A DNA stretch of 64,000 bases, from NCBI GenBank assembly GCA_964242335.1, contig CAXTAY010000003.1, forward strand, positions 62,001 through 126,000, written 5' to 3'. Under the pieces are notes generated by a model, which made no database searches, was not told the DNA's origin, and saw only the letters and a program-made list of their open reading frames with translations. The DNA comes from Lichenicoccus sp964242335. Its GTDB lineage: Bacteria > Pseudomonadota > Alphaproteobacteria > Acetobacterales > Acetobacteraceae. The position numbers and the translations under genes were made by a program. This document shows, one piece after another, positions 59,653 through 64,000 of this stretch (position 1 is its first letter; every line of letters starts with the position of its first letter).

Positions 59653-61315
59653 AGGAGGGGACCGTCGCGCCGCCCGCGCGGGCCAGTTCCTCCTCCTCCA
59701 GCAGGGCCTTCTTCGACAGCTTGCCGATGATCGTCTTGGGCAGCACCTCGCGTATGACGATCTCGCTCGGCAGCTCGATCTTCGAGACATGGTCGCAGAG
59801 GAACAGGCGAAGCTCCTCCGGGGTGGCCGCCTGCTCGGGCCGCAGGCTCACGAACGCCTTGGGCTTCTGGCCACGATGCCGATCCGGCACGCCGATCACC
59901 ACCGCCTCGGCCACCGCCGGGTGCGTGTACAGCGCCTCCTCCACCACCCTCGGATACACGTTGTAGCCGCCGCACAGGATCAGGTCCTTGATCCGGTCGA
60001 CCAGGAACAGGTAGCCGTCCCGATCGAGGTAGCCGACATCGCCGGTGCGGAAATACCCCTCGACGAGCGCGTCCCGCGTGTCCTGCGGGCGGTTCCAGTA
60101 GCCCTTCATCACCTGCGGCCCACGCACCCAGACCTCGCCGCGCTCGCCCTGCGGCATGACCCGGTGCGGCGGCTCCAGCGCCCGTATCGAGAGCTCGGTA
60201 TCGACCAGCGCCTGTCCGCAGGAACCGTCCCGCTCCTCCCCGGGCGGCGTCATGGTGACGACCGGCGAGGTCTCGCTCAGGCCGTAGCCTTCCCGCACCC
60301 GGCAGCCGGTCAGCCGCTCGAACTCCGCGCGGATCTCCGCGGGCAGCGGTGCGCCGCCCGAGTTGCACAGGCGGAGCGATCGCAGGTGCGACGGGTTCAG
60401 TGCCTTGAAGCGCGCGAGCGCACCGAAGATGGTGGGCACGCCGGACATCACGGTCGCCCGCGTGCGCCGGATCGTCGCGATCAGCTGGCGGATCTCGAAG
60501 CGCGGCAGCAGGATCATGCGGCCGCCGATCTCCAGCGTGAGCATCATCACGCAGAGCATGGCGAAGACATGGAACAGCGGCAGCACGCCGATGACGGTGT
60601 GCGGTCCGCGGAGCGTGGCGCCCATCCCGATCCGGGTCTGCCTGATGTTGGCCAGAACGTTCGCATGGGTCAGCATCGCCGCCTTCGGCACGCCGGTGGT
60701 GCCGCCGGTGTACTGCATGATCGCGACGTCCTCCCGGGGATCGAGGCGAACCGGACGCAGCGCGCCCGGAGCCGCGATCAGCTCGCGGAAATCGACGAAC
60801 AGGCTGCCACGCAGGCCAGAGGCGATCTCGCTCCGGCGCAGCGTGCGGAACAGGATGCGCTTGAACGGCGGCAGGCCGCCTGCGAAGTCGCAGGTGACGA
60901 TCCGGCGCACCGCGGCCGCCTGCGCCGCACCCACGCCCTTCCCGCTGATCGCGACCAGGTTCGGCAGCACCAGGATCTCGGCGCCGGAATCCTGCAGCAG
61001 CGCGGTCAGCTCCTTCTCGACGTAGAGCGGGTTGAGGGCGACGGCGATGCCGCCGGCACGCAGCACCGCGAAGAACATGGCGACGGCGTAGAGGGTGTTC
61101 GGCAGGCAGATCGCCACCCGCGTTCCGGGAACCACCCCCTCGGCCTGCAGGCCGACCGCGGCGCGCTCGACCACACGACCGAGTTCGGCGTAGGTCGTCC
61201 TGCGGCCGAGGAAGTCGATCACGGTTTTGTCGGCATTGCGCGATACCGAGCGGGCGAAGAACTGCGCCAGACCGTCCGACTCCGCGAGATCCGCGATCAC
61301 CTCACCGTCGTCCAT
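59651..61315 (-). CDS. acyl-CoA synthetase (AMP-forming), long-chain fatty acid type
   Basis: A 554-aa enzyme of the ANL superfamily. The ATP loop YTGGTTGVPKAAMLTH is near residue 212, GYGLSETSPVVTMTP near 345, the hinge GDVGYLDRDGYLFLVDRIKD near 430, and the C-terminal catalytic Lys in LPKTIIGKLSKKAL near 535. It activates a fatty or related carboxylic acid to its CoA thioester through an acyl-adenylate. ATG 61315 starts MDDGEVIADLAESD; frames up to 61375 are not conserved. It has no thiolase or dehydrogenase partner nearby. Confidence 0.92.
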   Translation of the reverse strand: MDDGEVIADLAESDGLAQFFARSVSRNADKTVIDFLGRRTTYAELGRVVERAAVGLQAEGVVPGTRVAICLPNTLYAVAMFFAVLRAGGIAVALNPLYVEKELTALLQDSGAEILVLPNLVAISGKGVGAAQAAAVRRIVTCDFAGGLPPFKRILFRTLRRSEIASGLRGSLFVDFRELIAAPGALRPVRLDPREDVAIMQYTGGTTGVPKAAMLTHANVLANIRQTRIGMGATLRGPHTVIGVLPLFHVFAMLCVMMLTLEIGGRMILLPRFEIRQLIATIRRTRATVMSGVPTIFGALARFKALNPSHLRSLRLCNSGGAPLPAEIRAEFERLTGCRVREGYGLSETSPVVTMTPPGEERDGSCGQALVDTELSIRALEPPHRVMPQGERGEVWVRGPQVMKGYWNRPQDTRDALVEGYFRTGDVGYLDRDGYLFLVDRIKDLILCGGYNVYPRVVEEALYTHPAVAEAVVIGVPDRHRGQKPKAFVSLRPEQAATPEELRLFLCDHVSKIELPSEIVIREVLPKTIIGKLSKKALLEEEELARAGGATVPS

Positions 61316-61393
61316 CTGTGTTTCCTGTCCCTGTCGCTTCGCCGCCGCGAGGATGTCGTGCGCAGGCCTCGGCACGTCGCGGCAGCCGCCCGC

Positions 61394-62347
61394 TCATCTT
61401 CCGTCCGGATCGAGCGGGCGGTCTGCCGTGCCCGACCGGTCGTGCAGCCGATCCGCCGGCTGGAACACGCCCATGATCTCCTGATCCGGACGCGGCGCCA
61501 GTCCCGCCCGATCCGCCGGCTCGCCCGCCCGGCCGGGAAGGTAGCCGGTGATCCTGTGTCGCGCCCGCGCGAGATGATCGAGCCAGCCCGTCCGCGCGAG
61601 CCGCGGCGACACCGCGCGGGCCGCGTAGTAGCTGCGCGCCAGGGCGTCGTACCGGTCGGTGTCGAACGGCAGGTACTCGATCACCCCGTCCGGCTGGCTC
61701 TCCGGCAGGTACATCCTCTCGAAGAAGCGGCCATAGCCGTAGCGCACCCTGTCGTAGCCGCGCAGCTTCTCCCGGCGCTGGGCATGGCTGCGGATCACCC
61801 ACTCGAAATGCACGAAGTAGGCATCGGCCGGCATCCGCGACCAGGCACCGACGAGGAAGCCGTCGGTGTGCATCACCGGGATGAAGCGCACCCTGTCTGG
61901 GCGGAACAGCCGCCAGGCATGGTCGGTCCCGGGCCGCCCGGTGCGGTCCGGCCAGTGCTGCGAACGACCATATCGCAGCGGCTCGCCGGGGACGTGCCAG
62001 GCCCAGCGGCGCGGGATCGCGACCGACTCGACCTGCGGCGGCGGCTCGGAGCCGCGCAGCCGGTCGAACAACGCGTCGGAGGGGATCTCGTCGTCGTGCA
62101 GGAACAGCGACCACGGCGTCGCGACGCAGCGCCGCGTGAGGGCGACGGCCGCCTCGGTGCAGGAGAAGCCCTCCAGCGCCACGACCGGCGAACCGGCCCG
62201 TCTCACGATCGCGGCCGTCGAGTCGCGGCTGCGGGAGTCGAGCAGCACCGTGGCGATGAAGCCGTGACGACGATAATGCTCCAGGACGCCGCCGATCCAG
62301 GCTGAGCTGTCCCTGGTGGGGATGACGACGGTGACCCATGACGTCAT
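61394..62347 (-). CDS. glycosyltransferase, GT2-like
   Basis: A 317-aa protein with a GT-A start (MTSWVTVVIPTRDSSAWIGG), then LLDSRSRDSTAAIVRRAG and FLHDDEIPSDALFDRL, where HDDE supplies the DxD-like acidic cluster near residue 88. The middle has many aromatic residues (RYGRSQHWPDRTGRPGTDHA). It resembles cytosolic family 2 transferases that act on lipid or polysaccharide acceptors. It lies away from the main cluster, behind the acyl-CoA ligase. The C-terminal 50 residues are Pro/Gly/Arg-rich and probably disordered. Confidence 0.75.
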   Translation of the reverse strand: MTSWVTVVIPTRDSSAWIGGVLEHYRRHGFIATVLLDSRSRDSTAAIVRRAGSPVVALEGFSCTEAAVALTRRCVATPWSLFLHDDEIPSDALFDRLRGSEPPPQVESVAIPRRWAWHVPGEPLRYGRSQHWPDRTGRPGTDHAWRLFRPDRVRFIPVMHTDGFLVGAWSRMPADAYFVHFEWVIRSHAQRREKLRGYDRVRYGYGRFFERMYLPESQPDGVIEYLPFDTDRYDALARSYYAARAVSPRLARTGWLDHLARARHRITGYLPGRAGEPADRAGLAPRPDQEIMGVFQPADRLHDRSGTADRPLDPDGR

Positions 62348-62439
62348 GGCCTGTCCAGATGCGTCGCGATGATCGTTGGCCGCGATCCTGCCATAGCCGC
62401 GCCGCCGCGACAGCCGCCCCACCCCCTATCATTCCGATG

Positions 62440-63309
62440 TCAGTCCCGGCGACACCAGCCGGGCAGGGCGCCGCCGAGCTGCGCCGTGATCGCGTCGGCC
62501 CTCCGCCGCACCCGGTCGCCGAGCAGCGGGATGCGCTCGTCGGAGATGCGCGCCATCGGCCCGGAGACGGAGACCGCCGCCACTGCGGCCGCGTTCTCGT
62601 TGAAGATGACGGCGGCGATGCAGCGCAAGCCGACGGCGTTCTCCTCGTCGTCGATGGCGTAGCCGCGCTCGCGTGTCCGGATCAGGTCCTCGCGCAGCGC
62701 CGACGTCGTGGTGATCGTCTTGACCGTGACCCGCGGCAGGCCGCGGCGATGCAGGATGCGGGAGAGCTCGCTGTCCGGCAGCGCCGAGAGCAGCGCCTTG
62801 CCGACGCTGGAGCAGTGCAGCGGCACCCTTGCACCGGGACGGGCGAAGGCGCGCATCATCTGCCGGCACTCGACCTGCGACAGGTAGATCGCCTCGAACT
62901 GGTCCTCGACCGCCAGGTTCACGGTCTCCTCGCTCTCCTCCATCAGCGCGCGCATCTGCGGGCGCGCGCTGGCCACCAGGCTGCGCGTCTTGAGGAAGGC
63001 GTTGCCGGCGACGAAGGCCTGCACGCCCACCGACCACAGCCGCCGCTCGGCATCGAAATGCACGTAGCGCTCCTGCTCCAGCGTCGTCAGCAGCCGGTGC
63101 GCGGTGGAGGGCGACAGCCCGACCTGCTGCGCCACCTCGGTCAGCGTGATGCCCTCGTCGGCGGCCGCGAGCCGGTTCACGATGGTCAGCGCGCGCACCA
63201 GCGACTGCACCTGGTCGGAGCGCTCGACGGCGACGCGGGAGACCGGTTCGCGCCGCGCCGGCGCGACACCGGCCGGTTTCGTCGTCCGCGCGATGCCTGC
63301 TGTCCGCAC
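62440..63309 (-). CDS. IclR-family transcriptional regulator
   Basis: A 289-aa regulator. The N-terminal winged helix (about 30-95) includes GITLTEVAQQVGLSPSTAHR and LLTTLEQERYVHFDAERRLW. The effector domain has ALMEESEETVNLAVEDQFEA, PLHCSSVGKALLSALPDSEL and RERGYAIDDEENAVGLRCIA (near residue 225), the usual IclR ligand box. It faces the gcl gene, so it probably controls glyoxylate use, as AllR does in E. coli. A palindrome at 63435-63450 may be its operator. Confidence 0.9.
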   Translation of the reverse strand: MRTAGIARTTKPAGVAPARREPVSRVAVERSDQVQSLVRALTIVNRLAAADEGITLTEVAQQVGLSPSTAHRLLTTLEQERYVHFDAERRLWSVGVQAFVAGNAFLKTRSLVASARPQMRALMEESEETVNLAVEDQFEAIYLSQVECRQMMRAFARPGARVPLHCSSVGKALLSALPDSELSRILHRRGLPRVTVKTITTTSALREDLIRTRERGYAIDDEENAVGLRCIAAVIFNENAAAVAAVSVSGPMARISDERIPLLGDRVRRRADAITAQLGGALPGWCRRD

Positions 63310-63434
63310 GCCTGCCTCCCCGGTGACCGTTCATCAAGGCTCAAGTTCCGCACTGCAGCAAACCGTCCCAGCACGAGGCGGCTCATGCGTGGAAAGGCGC
63401 AACATACTGAGATCGAACGGCTATACAATCCAGC

Positions 63435-63450
63435 TTCCGCATCGTGGGAA
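63435..63450. promoter_or_regulatory. candidate IclR operator
   Basis: TTCCGCATCGTGGGAA carries the half-sites TTCC and GGAA eight bases apart, similar to IclR-type operators (TGGAA...TTCCA arrangements vary). A TATACA (63422-63427) lies just upstream and could be the -10 box of gcl. Both are weak matches. Confidence 0.3.
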
Positions 63451-63526
63451 AGATCCTGCGGATCCTCGTCAAGTCGCGTGCCGGGGCCGATGCTGCGATC
63501 GTCTGATGAGGCGGCGGGAGCGAACG

Positions 63527-64000
63527 ATGGCCAGGATGAAAGCGATCGATGCGGCGGTGCGCGTGCTCGAGCGCGAGGGCGTCAGCACGGCGTTCGGCGT
63601 GCCGGGTGCGGCGATCAACCCGCTCTACGCCGCGCTGAAGCGACGCGGCTCGATCCGGCACATCCTGGCCCGCCACGTCGAGGGCGCCTCGCACATGGCG
63701 GACGGCTATACCCGCGCCAGGGCCGGCAATATCGGCGTGTGCATCGGCACCTCCGGCCCCGCCGGCACCGACATGATCACCGGCCTCTACACGGCACTCG
63801 CGGACTCGGTGCCGATCCTGTGCATCACCGGCCAGGCGCCGCGCGCCAAGCTGTACAAGGAGGACTTCCAGGCGGTCGACATCGAGAGCATCGCCAAGCC
63901 GGTGACCAAGTGGTCGGTCTGCGTGCGCGAGCCGGCGCTGGTGCCGATGGTATTCCAGCAGGCGTTCCACGTCATGCGTTCCGGCCGTCCCGGCCCGGTG
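63527..64000 (+). CDS. gcl: glyoxylate carboligase (partial, runs off the window edge)
   Basis: The first 158 codons are present, with no stop. MARMKAIDAAVRVLEREGVS, FGVPGAAINPLYAALKRRGS, HILARHVEGASHMADGYTRA and GTSGPAGTDMITGLYTALAD are the classic Gcl N-terminus. Val51 (in RHVEGA) occupies the position of the catalytic Glu of other TPP enzymes, as expected for Gcl. It condenses two glyoxylates to tartronate semialdehyde with loss of CO2. ATG 63527 has GGGAG upstream. The rest (about 430 aa) and probable partners hyi and glxR lie beyond 64000. Confidence 0.93.
   Translation, partial: MARMKAIDAAVRVLEREGVSTAFGVPGAAINPLYAALKRRGSIRHILARHVEGASHMADGYTRARAGNIGVCIGTSGPAGTDMITGLYTALADSVPILCITGQAPRAKLYKEDFQAVDIESIAKPVTKWSVCVREPALVPMVFQQAFHVMRSGRPGPV

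Noticed and set aside
59789..62305. 838-codon plus-strand frame
   Set aside because: It is antisense to the acyl-CoA ligase and GT2-like genes, which have clear motifs; its translation is His/Arg/Ala-rich with no domain.

Overview
The window is GC-rich DNA, tightly packed with genes and built like an alphaproteobacterial chromosome. Acetobacteraceae/Rhodospirillales is my best guess, from codon style, gene families and GC-rich intergenic hairpins; this is inference, because no rRNA or tRNA is present to anchor it. I saw no phage, insertion sequence, CRISPR array or replication origin. One run of 100 N (28428-28527) is a scaffold gap. Its flanks carry the same 55 bases, so the two contigs probably overlap and the gene across it is intact.

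Layout. 1-3.4 kb: a small unknown protein, a membrane-protein remnant, and a secreted beta-helix protein. 3.4-8.2 kb: a galactofuranose-type sugar ABC importer (minus strand). Divergent from it, 8.6-11.6 kb, are a phytanoyl-CoA-dioxygenase-like protein, a PRISE-like reductase and an SMP-30 lactonase, probably one carbohydrate-related unit. 11.7-17.1 kb: a secreted lectin-like protein, a MASE1-GGDEF-EAL c-di-GMP protein, and an MFS organic-anion transporter.

17.1-29.6 kb is the most interesting part. It holds an IspD-IspF fusion paralog whose IspF half has lost active-site residues, and a SorC-family sugar regulator. Next comes a complete glucitol-type PTS (HPr-EI fusion, EIIA, EIIB, EIIC and GutM). 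Divergent from the PTS are a DXR-like (DRL-family) oxidoreductase and acetoin-dehydrogenase-type E1 alpha, E1 beta and E2 genes. I propose that the PTS imports and phosphorylates a branched polyol, possibly 2-C-methyl-D-erythritol. The DRL enzyme would run backwards to give 1-deoxyxylulose 5-phosphate, an acetoin-like hydroxyketone. The E1/E2 pair would then cleave it to acetyl-CoA and glyceraldehyde 3-phosphate. The gene content is seen; the pathway is inference.

29.7-37.8 kb: a DHH phosphoesterase, two MFS transporters, a tyrosine-phosphatase-like protein and a second sugar ABC importer with a 17-bp hairpin behind the binding-protein gene. 37.8-38.7 kb has no convincing gene. 38.7-41.5 kb: an SDR, an unknown hydrolase-fold protein and a GNAT acetyltransferase. 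41.5-49.6 kb: a surface-polysaccharide block (membrane GT-C-like protein, glycosyltransferases, flippase, radical SAM protein). 49.7-52.4 kb: three overlapping genes leading from glucose 6-phosphate to CDP-inositol and an inositol phosphodiester. 52.4-54.6 kb: LptG and LptF. 55-62.3 kb: mixed metabolic and membrane genes. 62.4-64 kb: an IclR regulator divergent from glyoxylate carboligase, which runs off the right edge.
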